This document shows, piece by piece, positions 41,592 through 50,061 of a stretch of 64,000 bases of DNA. The position numbers and the translations under genes were made by a program. The notes under the pieces were generated by a model. It saw only the letters and a list, made by a program, of their open reading frames with translations, was not told where the DNA came from and made no database searches. Positions within the stretch are counted from its first letter, which is position 1. Every line of letters starts with the position of its first letter. Source of the stretch: Ferribacterium limneticum (GTDB taxonomy: Bacteria > Pseudomonadota > Gammaproteobacteria > Burkholderiales > Rhodocyclaceae); NCBI RefSeq assembly GCF_020510625.1, contig NZ_CP075191.1:4069501-4133500 (forward strand), written 5' to 3'.

Positions 41592-43130
41592 ATGCAGTTG
41601 AATCCTTCCGAAATTTCTGAACTGATCAAGAGCAAGATCCAGAACCTGCAAGGCGCATCGGAAGTGCGCACGCAGGGCACGGTAGTTTCCGTTACTGACG
41701 GTATCTGTCGTGTACACGGCCTGCAAGACGTTATGCAGGGCGAAATGCTGGAATTCCCCGGCAACACCTTCGGCATGGCGCTCAACCTCGAGCGTGACTC
41801 CGTTGGCGCCGTGGTTCTTGGTGAATACGAACACATTTCCGAAGGCGACGTGGTCAAGACCACCGGTCGCATTCTGGAAGTTCCCGTCGGCCCGGAACTG
41901 CTTGGCCGCGTGGTCAACTCCCTCGGTCAGCCGATCGACGGCAAGGGCCCGATCAATGCCAAGCTGACCGACAAGATCGAAAAGGTCGCACCGGGCGTTA
42001 TTTGGCGTCAGTCCGTTTCCCAGCCGGTGCAAACCGGTCTGAAGTGTGTGGACTCCATGGTTCCGGTCGGTCGTGGCCAGCGCGAGCTGATCATTGGCGA
42101 CCGCCAGACCGGCAAGACCGCCGTCGCTGTCGATGCCATCATCAACCAGAAGGGCAAGGGCCTGTTCTGCGTTTATGTTGCTATCGGCCAGAAGGCTTCC
42201 ACCATTGCCAACGTTGTTCGCAAGCTCGAAGAGCATGGCGCAATGGCATACACCATCGTCGTTGCAGCTCCGGCTTCGGAATCTGCCGCACTGCAGTATC
42301 TGGCTCCTTACGCTGGCTGCACGATGGGCGAATACTTCCGTGACACCGGCGAAGACGCTCTGATCATTTATGATGACTTGACCAAGCAAGCTTGGGGCTA
42401 CCGTCAGGTTTCCCTGCTGCTGCGCCGTCCGCCGGGCCGCGAAGCTTATCCGGGCGACGTGTTCTATCTCCACTCCCGTCTGCTCGAACGCGCTGCTCGC
42501 GTTTCCGCTGCCTGGGTCGAGAAGCTCAGCAATGGCGCGATCAAGGGCAAGACTGGCTCGCTGACCGCTCTGCCGGTTATCGAAACGCAAGCCGGTGACG
42601 TTTCCGCCTTCGTTCCGACCAACGTGATCTCCATCACCGACGGCCAAATCTTCCTGGAAACCGACCTCTTCAACGCCGGTATCCGCCCCGCGATCAACGC
42701 CGGTATTTCGGTGTCCCGCGTCGGTGGCGCTGCCCAGACAAAGCTGATCAAGAAGCTCGGCGGCGGCGTCCGTCTGGCCCTCGCCCAGTACCGCGAACTC
42801 GCTGCCTTCGCACAGTTTGCTTCTGACCTCGACGAAGCAACCCGCAAGCAGCTGGAGCGTGGCCGTCTGGTCACAGAGCTGATGAAGCAGCCGCAGTACT
42901 CGCCGATGAGCATCTCCGAAATGGCCGTCACGCTGTACGCAGCTGACAAGGGCTACTTCGATGATGTCGAAGTCAAGCGTGCTCTGGAATGCGAAAAGGC
43001 CATGATCGGTTACCTGAAGACCAACTGTGCCGACCTCATGAAGACCATGGAGTCAACCGCTGATCTGAGCGCCGATTCCGAAAAGGCACTTGCTGCCGGC
43101 ATCCAGGCTTTCAAGAGCAGTTGGGTCTGA
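41592..43130 (+). CDS. atpA: ATP synthase F1 subunit alpha
   Basis: 512 aa. N-terminal MQLNPSEISELIKSKIQN, non-catalytic Walker A GDRQTGKTAVAVD, and PAINAGISVSRVGGAAQ. Full length, AGGAG upstream. Third-largest member of the operon. Confidence 0.98.
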   Translation: MQLNPSEISELIKSKIQNLQGASEVRTQGTVVSVTDGICRVHGLQDVMQGEMLEFPGNTFGMALNLERDSVGAVVLGEYEHISEGDVVKTTGRILEVPVGPELLGRVVNSLGQPIDGKGPINAKLTDKIEKVAPGVIWRQSVSQPVQTGLKCVDSMVPVGRGQRELIIGDRQTGKTAVAVDAIINQKGKGLFCVYVAIGQKASTIANVVRKLEEHGAMAYTIVVAAPASESAALQYLAPYAGCTMGEYFRDTGEDALIIYDDLTKQAWGYRQVSLLLRRPPGREAYPGDVFYLHSRLLERAARVSAAWVEKLSNGAIKGKTGSLTALPVIETQAGDVSAFVPTNVISITDGQIFLETDLFNAGIRPAINAGISVSRVGGAAQTKLIKKLGGGVRLALAQYRELAAFAQFASDLDEATRKQLERGRLVTELMKQPQYSPMSISEMAVTLYAADKGYFDDVEVKRALECEKAMIGYLKTNCADLMKTMESTADLSADSEKALAAGIQAFKSSWV

Positions 43131-43144
43131 TCTAGGAGAACGCC

Positions 43145-44005
43145 ATGCCTAGCGGCAAGGAAATTCGCAACAAGATCAAGAGCGTCGAAAACACGCGCAA
43201 GATCACCAAGGCCATGGAAATGGTGGCCGCATCCAAAATGCGCAAGGCGCAGGACCGGATGCGGGCTGCCCGTCCCTATGGCGAGAAGATCCGGCGCGTT
43301 GCAGGCAACCTGGCTCATGCTTTGACCGAATACCGTCACCCGTTCCTGGTAAACCGCGAACAGGCCTCTGTTGGCCTGATCCTGATTACCTCGGACAAAG
43401 GTCTTTGTGGCGGTCTGAACTCCAACCTTCTTCGCGTCGCAGTGACCAAGATGAAGGAGTTCAATGCTCAGGGCAAAAAGCTGCAGGCTACCTGCATCGG
43501 CAACAAGGGCTTTGGTTTCATGCAACGTGCTGGCGCCAAGGTCGTCTCGCACGTAACCGGATTGGGCGACACGCCCCATCTGGAAAAGCTGATCGGGCCG
43601 GTCAAGGTTCAACTTGATGCCTACATGAACGGCGAGATCGATGCGCTGTACATTGGCTACACTCGCTTCATCAATACGATGAAGCAGGAGCCGGTGTTCG
43701 AGCAGTTGCTTCCGCTGTCCGGCGATACCGTCGGGTCTGCCAAGACCAAGTGGGATTACGTCTACGAGCCCGAAGCCAAGTCAGTCATCGACGACCTATT
43801 GATCCGCTATGTCGAAGCATTGATTTATCAGGCTGTGGCAGAAAACATGGCCTCCGAGCAGTCCGCCCGGATGGTTGCCATGAAGTCTGCCTCGGACAAC
43901 GCCAAGACCGTTATCGGCGACTTGAAGCTGGTTTACAACAAGGCCCGTCAGGCTGCGATTACCAAGGAACTCTCGGAAATCGTCAGCGGCGCCGCCGCGG
44001 TGTGA
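43145..44005 (+). CDS. atpG: ATP synthase F1 subunit gamma
   Basis: 286 aa, central-stalk coiled coil. N-terminal KEIRNKIKSVENTRKITKAMEMVAASKM and C-terminal KLVYNKARQAAITKELSEIVSGAAAV are the family signatures. 14 bp after atpA. Confidence 0.97.
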   Translation: MPSGKEIRNKIKSVENTRKITKAMEMVAASKMRKAQDRMRAARPYGEKIRRVAGNLAHALTEYRHPFLVNREQASVGLILITSDKGLCGGLNSNLLRVAVTKMKEFNAQGKKLQATCIGNKGFGFMQRAGAKVVSHVTGLGDTPHLEKLIGPVKVQLDAYMNGEIDALYIGYTRFINTMKQEPVFEQLLPLSGDTVGSAKTKWDYVYEPEAKSVIDDLLIRYVEALIYQAVAENMASEQSARMVAMKSASDNAKTVIGDLKLVYNKARQAAITKELSEIVSGAAAV

Positions 44006-44036
44006 CGCGTAGATTTTTATTTTTGGGGATTTGAAT

Positions 44037-45437
44037 ATGAGTCAAGGTTCAATCGTTCAGTGCATCGGCGCCGTTGTGGACATCCACTTCCCGCGCGACG
44101 CGATGCCGAAGGTCTACGACGCCCTCAAGCTGGATGCTTCCGAAGCAAACGGCATGGCAGAAGACGGCCTGACCTTCGAAGTACAGCAACAGCTGGGTGA
44201 TGGCGTCGTTCGTACCATCGCCATGGGTTCGTCCGACGGTCTGCGTCGCGGCATGAAGGTGAACAACACTGGCGCCGGCATCTCCGTGCCGGTCGGTATG
44301 GGCACCCTGGGCCGCATCATGGACGTTCTCGGTCGCCCGATCGACGAAGCTGGTCCGATCGACTCCAACGAGCTGCGTGAGATTCACCAGATGGCACCGA
44401 AGTTCGACGAACTGTCGTCTTCCGTTGATCTGCTCGAAACCGGCATCAAGGTTATCGACCTGATCTGCCCGTTCGCCAAGGGCGGCAAGGTTGGTCTGTT
44501 TGGTGGCGCCGGCGTCGGCAAGACCGTCAACATGATGGAACTGATCAACAACATCGCGAAGCAGCACTCCGGCTTGTCCGTGTTTGCTGGCGTGGGCGAG
44601 CGTACCCGTGAAGGTAACGACTTCTACCACGAAATGAAGGACTCCAACGTTCTCGACAAGGTCGCGATGGTGTTCGGTCAGATGAACGAGCCGCCGGGTA
44701 ACCGTCTGCGCGTCGCGCTGACCGGCCTGACCATGGCCGAGCGTTTCCGTGACGACGGTCGCGACATCCTGTTCTTCGTTGACAACATCTACCGCTACAC
44801 GCTGGCCGGTACCGAAGTGTCCGCACTGCTCGGCCGTATGCCTTCCGCCGTGGGCTACCAGCCGACACTGGCTGAAGAAATGGGCCGTCTGCAAGAGCGT
44901 ATTACCTCGACCAAGGTTGGCTCGATCACCTCCATCCAGGCCGTTTATGTGCCTGCCGATGACTTGACCGACCCGTCCCCGGCTACCACCTTCCTGCACC
45001 TCGACTCCACGGTCGTGCTGTCGCGTGACATCGCCTCGCTGGGTATCTACCCGGCCGTCGATCCGCTCGACTCCACCTCCCGCCAGCTCGATCCGCAGGT
45101 TGTGGGCGAAGAGCATTACGCCGTAGCCCGTGCCGTGCAGATGAACCTGCAGCGCTACAAGGAACTGCGTGACATCATCGCGATTCTGGGTATGGACGAA
45201 CTGTCTCCTGAAGACAAGCTCGCCGTGTCCCGCGCTCGTAAGATTCAGCGCTTCCTGTCGCAGCCGTTCCACGTGGCTGAAGTCTTCACCGGCTCGCCGG
45301 GCAAGTTCGTTTCCCTCAAGGACACGATCAAGGGCTTCAAGGGCATTTGTGCCGGCGAATACGATCACCTGCCGGAACAAGCGTTCTACATGGTCGGCGG
45401 TATCGAGGAAGTCATCGAGAAGGCCAAGACGCTGTAA
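44037..45437 (+). CDS. atpD: ATP synthase F1 subunit beta
   Basis: 466 aa, catalytic subunit. Walker A GGAGVGKTVNMMELI, GERTREGNDFY, and the ATP-synthase alpha/beta signature PAVDPLDSTS. The ATG at 44037 with GGGGAT upstream is preferred over an in-frame TTG six bases earlier. Confidence 0.98.
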   Translation: MSQGSIVQCIGAVVDIHFPRDAMPKVYDALKLDASEANGMAEDGLTFEVQQQLGDGVVRTIAMGSSDGLRRGMKVNNTGAGISVPVGMGTLGRIMDVLGRPIDEAGPIDSNELREIHQMAPKFDELSSSVDLLETGIKVIDLICPFAKGGKVGLFGGAGVGKTVNMMELINNIAKQHSGLSVFAGVGERTREGNDFYHEMKDSNVLDKVAMVFGQMNEPPGNRLRVALTGLTMAERFRDDGRDILFFVDNIYRYTLAGTEVSALLGRMPSAVGYQPTLAEEMGRLQERITSTKVGSITSIQAVYVPADDLTDPSPATTFLHLDSTVVLSRDIASLGIYPAVDPLDSTSRQLDPQVVGEEHYAVARAVQMNLQRYKELRDIIAILGMDELSPEDKLAVSRARKIQRFLSQPFHVAEVFTGSPGKFVSLKDTIKGFKGICAGEYDHLPEQAFYMVGGIEEVIEKAKTL

Positions 45438-45464
45438 TAATCAGCGTCTGCAAAGGAGCTAGTA

Positions 45465-45890
45465 ATGGCTATGACTGTTCATTGTGATGTCGTCAGTGCT
45501 GAAGAATCTATTTTCTCCGGCCTGGTGGAAATCGCAGTGTTTCCCGGCGAAGCCGGGGAACTCGGCATTCTGCCGCGTCACACGCCGCTGCTGACTCGTA
45601 TCAAGCCGGGCACCATTCGTTTGAAGGTGCCCGACCAAAGCGAGTTTGAGCTGGTGTATGTGTCCGGTGGCATGCTGGAGGTTCAGCCCGACATGATTAC
45701 TGTGTTGGCTGATACCGCGATTCGCGCCCACGATCTGGACGAAGCCAAAGCACTGGAAGCCAAGAAGCGTGCCGAAGAAGCTTTGGCCAATCGGAATGCC
45801 GAAATGGATTACGCTGCAGCCGAAGCCGAACTGGCCCAAGCTGTTGCCCAGTTGCAAGCAATCCAGCGTTTGCGCAAGCATACGCACTAA
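45465..45890 (+). CDS. atpC: ATP synthase F1 subunit epsilon
   Basis: 141 aa: N-terminal beta-sandwich (GEAGELGILPRHTPLLTRIKPG) and C-terminal two-helix inhibitory domain (DEAKALEAKKRAEEALANR). Last gene of the operon, followed by a strong terminator. Confidence 0.96.
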   Translation: MAMTVHCDVVSAEESIFSGLVEIAVFPGEAGELGILPRHTPLLTRIKPGTIRLKVPDQSEFELVYVSGGMLEVQPDMITVLADTAIRAHDLDEAKALEAKKRAEEALANRNAEMDYAAAEAELAQAVAQLQAIQRLRKHTH

Positions 45891-45906
45891 TCCGGAACGT
45901 ATCTGG

Positions 45907-45938
45907 AAAAAAAGGCAGCTTAGGCTGCCTTTTTTATT
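45907..45938. terminator. Terminator of the ATP synthase operon
   Basis: AAAAAAGGCAGC / GCTGCCTTTTTT with a 4-nt TTAG-type loop; the A tract and T tract make it usable from both strands. No gene lies between it and the convergent ubiJ (46089). Confidence 0.92.
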
Positions 45939-46088
45939 GTGCTTGAGCTGCCCTGAATTTAGTTGTGACTCTGTTTTGCCTGATATTGAAACCTTTTCGT
46001 GAAGAAAAAAGGGAAGGCAGATGGAAATGCGATACTGCAGGGCTATGCACAGGCCATTAAGCTGATTTTCAGCTATTCAAATACCGGC

Positions 46089-46661
46089 CTAGAGTTTGGA
46101 AATTCTCTTTTCAAGGCGAGCGATATCATCTCTGATGCGGTTAACTTCGCTCCCGAAGCTGGTGATATCACGCGGAGGAACAAGCAATGACGAGTCTTCG
46201 ACTGCGTATTCCTTGAGGTTCTCGGCGAATTTCTGAATGCTGTCCTGGAACCCGTTGAGCAGTGAATGCCCGAGTAAATTCAGGCGACGGGCCGGAATAT
46301 CGCCAAGAAATTGTGCCAAATCGGCTTCGGCGTTCCAACGCAGATTGCGAAACACGAAGGCAAAAGTCTCTGCGACATCGGCAGATCCAGCAAGCTTGAC
46401 GGATGAGAACAGCTTCTCCCGGTCAAACATCGCATGTGAAAGTGCGTCGGCGGGCACACTTACCGTAACGTCTGGCGGAATTGAGGTGTCGCTATTGGTC
46501 AACAGGCCTCGATCATCAATCGAAAGGCGAATGGTGATTGCGCCAGCTTCGATCAATACGGTTGCCCCCGCGTGCTGGCGCAATCTTTCCTGAGCCCAGC
46601 TCTCGCCCTGAATCACATGGTTCAGGCTGTGGAGCACGAGTTGATTGACCGGATTCATCAA
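46089..46661 (-). CDS. ubiJ: Ubiquinone biosynthesis accessory factor UbiJ (SCP2 domain)
   Basis: 190 aa. N-terminal SCP2-like lipid-binding domain (about 12-115; LFSSVKLAGSADVAETFAFVFRNLRW) and a C-terminal coiled coil (EVNRIRDDIARLEKRI). Binds ubiquinone intermediates in the Ubi complex. 9 bp downstream of ubiE. ubiB, its frequent next gene, is absent here; the atp operon terminator follows. Confidence 0.87.
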   Translation of the reverse strand: MMNPVNQLVLHSLNHVIQGESWAQERLRQHAGATVLIEAGAITIRLSIDDRGLLTNSDTSIPPDVTVSVPADALSHAMFDREKLFSSVKLAGSADVAETFAFVFRNLRWNAEADLAQFLGDIPARRLNLLGHSLLNGFQDSIQKFAENLKEYAVEDSSLLVPPRDITSFGSEVNRIRDDIARLEKRISKL

Positions 46662-46670
46662 TCTTAGAGA

Positions 46671-47408
46671 CTAGAACTTGAATCCACGGTGCAAGGCGAC
46701 AACGCCCAGGGCCAGATTGAAGTACTCGACCTTTTCCAGACCGGCCTTTTCCATCATTGCCTTCAACTCTTCCTGCCCCGGATGGACCCGAATCGATTCA
46801 GACAGGTAGCGATAGCTATCTGAATCATTGGTAACGAGTTTTCCGACTTGAGGAATCACCTTGAAGGAATAGAAGTCGTAGAGCGGCGCCAGCGGTTTCC
46901 AGATTTGGGAGAATTCCAGGACCAGCAAACGACCACCGGGACGCAACACTCGGTGCATCTCGGCCAGCGCTGCCTCCTTGTGGGTCATGTTGCGCAAGCC
47001 GAAGGCCACGGTAACGCAATCAAACCAGTTGTCAGGGAAGGGAAGTTTTTCCGCATCGCATTGCGCGACCGGCAGCATGTGGCCTTTGTCGAGCAGGCGG
47101 TCACGGCCACGGGCCAGCATGGCGTTGTTGATGTCGGTCAGCCAGACCTGGCCGCTCTTGCCGACCTTCTTGGAGAAGGCGAGGGAGAGATCACCGGTGC
47201 CGCCGGCAACATCAAGCACCCGGGAGCCTTCACGGACACCGCTACGCTGGATGGTGAATGCCTTCCACAAGCGGTGCATGCCACCGGACATCAGGTCATT
47301 CATCAGGTCATAGCGACTCGCCACGGAGTCAAATACGTCGGCGACCCGGCGGGCCTTTTCCTGCTCGGCAACGGTTTCGTAGCCGAAATGTGTTTTGTCG
47401 TTATTCAT
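46671..47408 (-). CDS. ubiE: Ubiquinone/menaquinone C-methyltransferase UbiE
   Basis: 245 aa from MNNDKTHFGYETVAEQEK. SAM motif I VLDVAGGTGDLSLAF, YDLMNDLMSGGMHRLWK and GLRNMTHKEAALAEMHRVLRPGG are characteristic. Methylates the quinone ring in ubiquinone (and menaquinone) synthesis. 4 bp after the DUF971 gene. Confidence 0.97.
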   Translation of the reverse strand: MNNDKTHFGYETVAEQEKARRVADVFDSVASRYDLMNDLMSGGMHRLWKAFTIQRSGVREGSRVLDVAGGTGDLSLAFSKKVGKSGQVWLTDINNAMLARGRDRLLDKGHMLPVAQCDAEKLPFPDNWFDCVTVAFGLRNMTHKEAALAEMHRVLRPGGRLLVLEFSQIWKPLAPLYDFYSFKVIPQVGKLVTNDSDSYRYLSESIRVHPGQEELKAMMEKAGLEKVEYFNLALGVVALHRGFKF

Positions 47409-47412
47409 GGTT

Positions 47413-47835
47413 TCAATGATGGTGACCGCAGCCACCACTGGCGGCGGGACGAGAAGAGGTATCGATATCGCGCGACAGTCCCTGGCTTTCGATCTGCTTC
47501 AGATATTCCTGCCACAGTTCGTCGTGATGCTTGCCAAGGTTGTAAAGCATGTCCCAAGAATACAGACCGCTATCGTGGCCATCGGAAAATACTAGTCGAA
47601 GCGCGTAGGTGCCGACTGGTTCGATTCGTTCAATGCCGACGTTACGCTTGCCGGTCTGCAGCGTTTCCTGCCCCGGGCCATGACCCCGGGCCTCGGCCGA
47701 CGGGGTATAAACGCGCAGGTATTCGAAGTCGAGCGAATAGGCCACGCCATTTTCGTAAATCAGTTCGAGACGGCGGGATTTCTGATGAAGCTTGATCTCG
47801 CTCGGTATCGGCGTATCGCGGTCAATACCAGCCAT
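47413..47835 (-). CDS. DUF971 (gamma-butyrobetaine hydroxylase N-terminal-like) protein
   Basis: 140 aa from MAGIDRDTPIPSEIKLHQKSR. The core SRRLELIYENGVAYSLDFEYLRVYTPSAEARGH and LVFSDGHDSGLYSWDMLY is the DUF971 pattern; tail ends CGHHH. Role unknown, but the gene is commonly next to ubiE in beta-proteobacteria. It is probably co-transcribed with ubiE and ubiJ. Confidence 0.88.
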   Translation of the reverse strand: MAGIDRDTPIPSEIKLHQKSRRLELIYENGVAYSLDFEYLRVYTPSAEARGHGPGQETLQTGKRNVGIERIEPVGTYALRLVFSDGHDSGLYSWDMLYNLGKHHDELWQEYLKQIESQGLSRDIDTSSRPAASGGCGHHH

Positions 47836-47898
47836 GGTGTCCTCCGGGGGTAAGGGCGCTAGTTTAGCGCACTCATCCCTTGTCGGGCTCAAGATAGG

Positions 47899-49506
47899 TC
47901 AAAGTACCTGATAGCTGATCCGGTCGAAATCGGTTCCACGCTGCAGCATATGGTTCATGCGTACCTGGAAGGTTTTATTGTCATCGGAATAGACATCAAG
48001 GATACGACTTGCCTGATACATCCCCGGCGGCAATACGATCGACCCTTCTTCCTTGATCGCCGGCACAGGTGGCAGCATGAAGGCCCGCACGTAACGCTCA
48101 TTGTTGCCGCTGGTTTGTGTCGCCATGCGAACACCAATGCCGACCGGCATGCCGGGCAGCGTAGCCACGCCAACGATCAGACCTCCGGCATCCTCTTCCA
48201 TCAACCAGGTGGCCTGTACCAACAAGAAATGCTCACCGTCGTGCGGGCAAATCACCATCAATTGGCCATGCGATATCTTCATGCCGGCACAGCTTCTGGC
48301 CAGGCGGAAGCCATTGGCAGAATGGTTGATGACGGTCCATTCATCCACAGGGAAACTGATCTGTGGCTTGATTGCCAACTTCTGTCCGGGGTCTGCGCGC
48401 TCCCCGAAGGTGAACAGCTCATCGCAGGCACCACGCGAATAGGCGGCCGCCGAATCGGGTTGCTCGAAGGCCTGGCTGGTCACGCAAAAATGCATTGCCT
48501 CGAAACCGACAGCCACGCGGGCCACCCCTTCTGTCGCGAAACGCCTGAAGCGACGCGGAGAAGCCGACTGCGTCCAGGGCCGTGAAAGGTGATCGAGCAA
48601 GGCGATCACATGGGCCGAAGTTTCTTCCCCCAGACCCAGTTGAGACGGCGTTATGCGCTGGCGCAACTGGCTGAGCATGTGGTTGATCTGCAAGCCAAGC
48701 CGCGAGGTATCGAGGCGCCTGGTATCTGCTCCCGGCTCATCGGCCACCGTCGAAGGGTGAAGCGGGAAATCCTTCATCAACTCGATGACATAGGGCGGGA
48801 CTTCAAAGTCATCATTCAGTTTGTGAATGGAAACCAGTGGCGCCCACATGCCCGCCCACCGGCGGATCAGGTTCAGATTGCGGACGCTGTTGCTGTACGG
48901 ACTGGCAATATCGATCAACAAAAGCGTTGTATAGGCGGCTGCGCAATGCGTCGCCTGCAGATTGCTCTCCAGCACATCCTCGACCGGGGTGTAAGCCACA
49001 CCCCACTCCTCGGCGCTCTCGTAATAGCCGTGCAGGTCGAGCCATATACCGGGTGGCAGTTCCCGGCGCGCCCGGAAATGTTCAAGAATGACCATGCCTG
49101 TGTAATAAAGGCAGCGATGCAGAATGGTCGCGACCAGCGACACATATTGCATGTTTTCAGCATCTGGCTCCTCCAGACGGGCACACAGGGCGTAGGCCTT
49201 ACCCATCTTGCGCCAGGCGGCAACCACCTGCTGGAAGTAGGATTCTTCTTCATCGGCCAGCGGCAGGGCTTTGTTGTGGTAGCGCCGCGCCATCTCTTCT
49301 TCGACGAAGCACATCGGTGCCCGCGCCTGCTCAAGCAGGGCCAGCAACACGCCGGGGTCGGGTGGCGCCATGAGCAGGCCATCGAGAAAACGCATCAACT
49401 GACGCTCGGCCACCACCGGGTTGGCCAAGGACAACTGGGAAAGATAGTCCATCCCCGTTCGCAAATCGGGAATGGCCAGCGGCATTTCTGCGGCGGTAGT
49501 GTTCAT
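47899..49506 (-). CDS. Uncharacterised protein, possible PilZ-type C-terminus
   Basis: 535 aa from MNTTAAEMPLAIPDLRTG. The N-terminal 250 residues are helical, with an all-alpha look (LHRCLYYTGMVILEHFRARRELPPG). The C-terminal third is beta-rich with WTVINHSANGFRLARSC, which fits a PilZ-like fold, though the RxxxR c-di-GMP pattern is not clear. Such proteins occur next to HIT proteins in Rhodocyclales. Function unknown; the PilZ call is tentative. 16 bp downstream of the HIT gene. Confidence 0.5.
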   Translation of the reverse strand: MNTTAAEMPLAIPDLRTGMDYLSQLSLANPVVAERQLMRFLDGLLMAPPDPGVLLALLEQARAPMCFVEEEMARRYHNKALPLADEEESYFQQVVAAWRKMGKAYALCARLEEPDAENMQYVSLVATILHRCLYYTGMVILEHFRARRELPPGIWLDLHGYYESAEEWGVAYTPVEDVLESNLQATHCAAAYTTLLLIDIASPYSNSVRNLNLIRRWAGMWAPLVSIHKLNDDFEVPPYVIELMKDFPLHPSTVADEPGADTRRLDTSRLGLQINHMLSQLRQRITPSQLGLGEETSAHVIALLDHLSRPWTQSASPRRFRRFATEGVARVAVGFEAMHFCVTSQAFEQPDSAAAYSRGACDELFTFGERADPGQKLAIKPQISFPVDEWTVINHSANGFRLARSCAGMKISHGQLMVICPHDGEHFLLVQATWLMEEDAGGLIVGVATLPGMPVGIGVRMATQTSGNNERYVRAFMLPPVPAIKEEGSIVLPPGMYQASRILDVYSDDNKTFQVRMNHMLQRGTDFDRISYQVL

Positions 49507-49522
49507 GTTCAGTCCAGCCTTA

Positions 49523-49951
49523 TTAGTTTTTTGCCAGGACACGGCCCAAGAGCAGGGCCATTTCTTCGTTGCTCACCACAGGTCGTTGAACAGCCCCCTC
49601 ACGGCGCACCGCCCCCCAGACCGGCTCGGGAAAATGCCGGTCATCCCCCCAACGGGGAATGATATGCCAATGAACATGCGGAACGACATTTCCGAAGCTG
49701 GCCAGATTGATCTTGTCGGGGGAAAACAACTGACGGACAACCGTTTCGACGGCATAAACGACATGCATCAGCGCATCCCGCGCCGGCAGGTCGAGGTCCG
49801 TCATCTCGCGAACGTGTTCGTTCCAGATGACACGGCAAAAGCCGGGGTAATTGGGATCATCAACCCGAATGACTCGGCAATGCTCGGACTGCCAGAGAAC
49901 AACGCCGCCGGGTTTGGTACAAAGTTCGCAGATCTGACTGCCGATTTCCAC
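49523..49951 (-). CDS. HIT-family protein
   Basis: 142 aa, histidine-triad nucleotide hydrolase/transferase. The triad is NVVPHVHWHIIPRW; N-terminal CELC pair and ARDALMHVVYAVETVVRQL. Full-length for the DUF4931-free short HIT class. Confidence 0.92.
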   Translation of the reverse strand: MEIGSQICELCTKPGGVVLWQSEHCRVIRVDDPNYPGFCRVIWNEHVREMTDLDLPARDALMHVVYAVETVVRQLFSPDKINLASFGNVVPHVHWHIIPRWGDDRHFPEPVWGAVRREGAVQRPVVSNEEMALLLGRVLAKN

Positions 49952-50061
49952 GCTATCACGCTCCGGTGAGCCTAAAGGGACTACTCCGGAGTTTAAATAC
50001 CACGGGCCGCCGCCGCAAACGAAAGAACAAATTCACGGTCGGCGACCCATCGCCGCAGAAA

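Noticed and set aside
45999..46190. Small plus-strand gene between atpC terminator and ubiJ
   Set aside because: Overlaps the ubiJ 3' end in antisense, weak start, no similarity.
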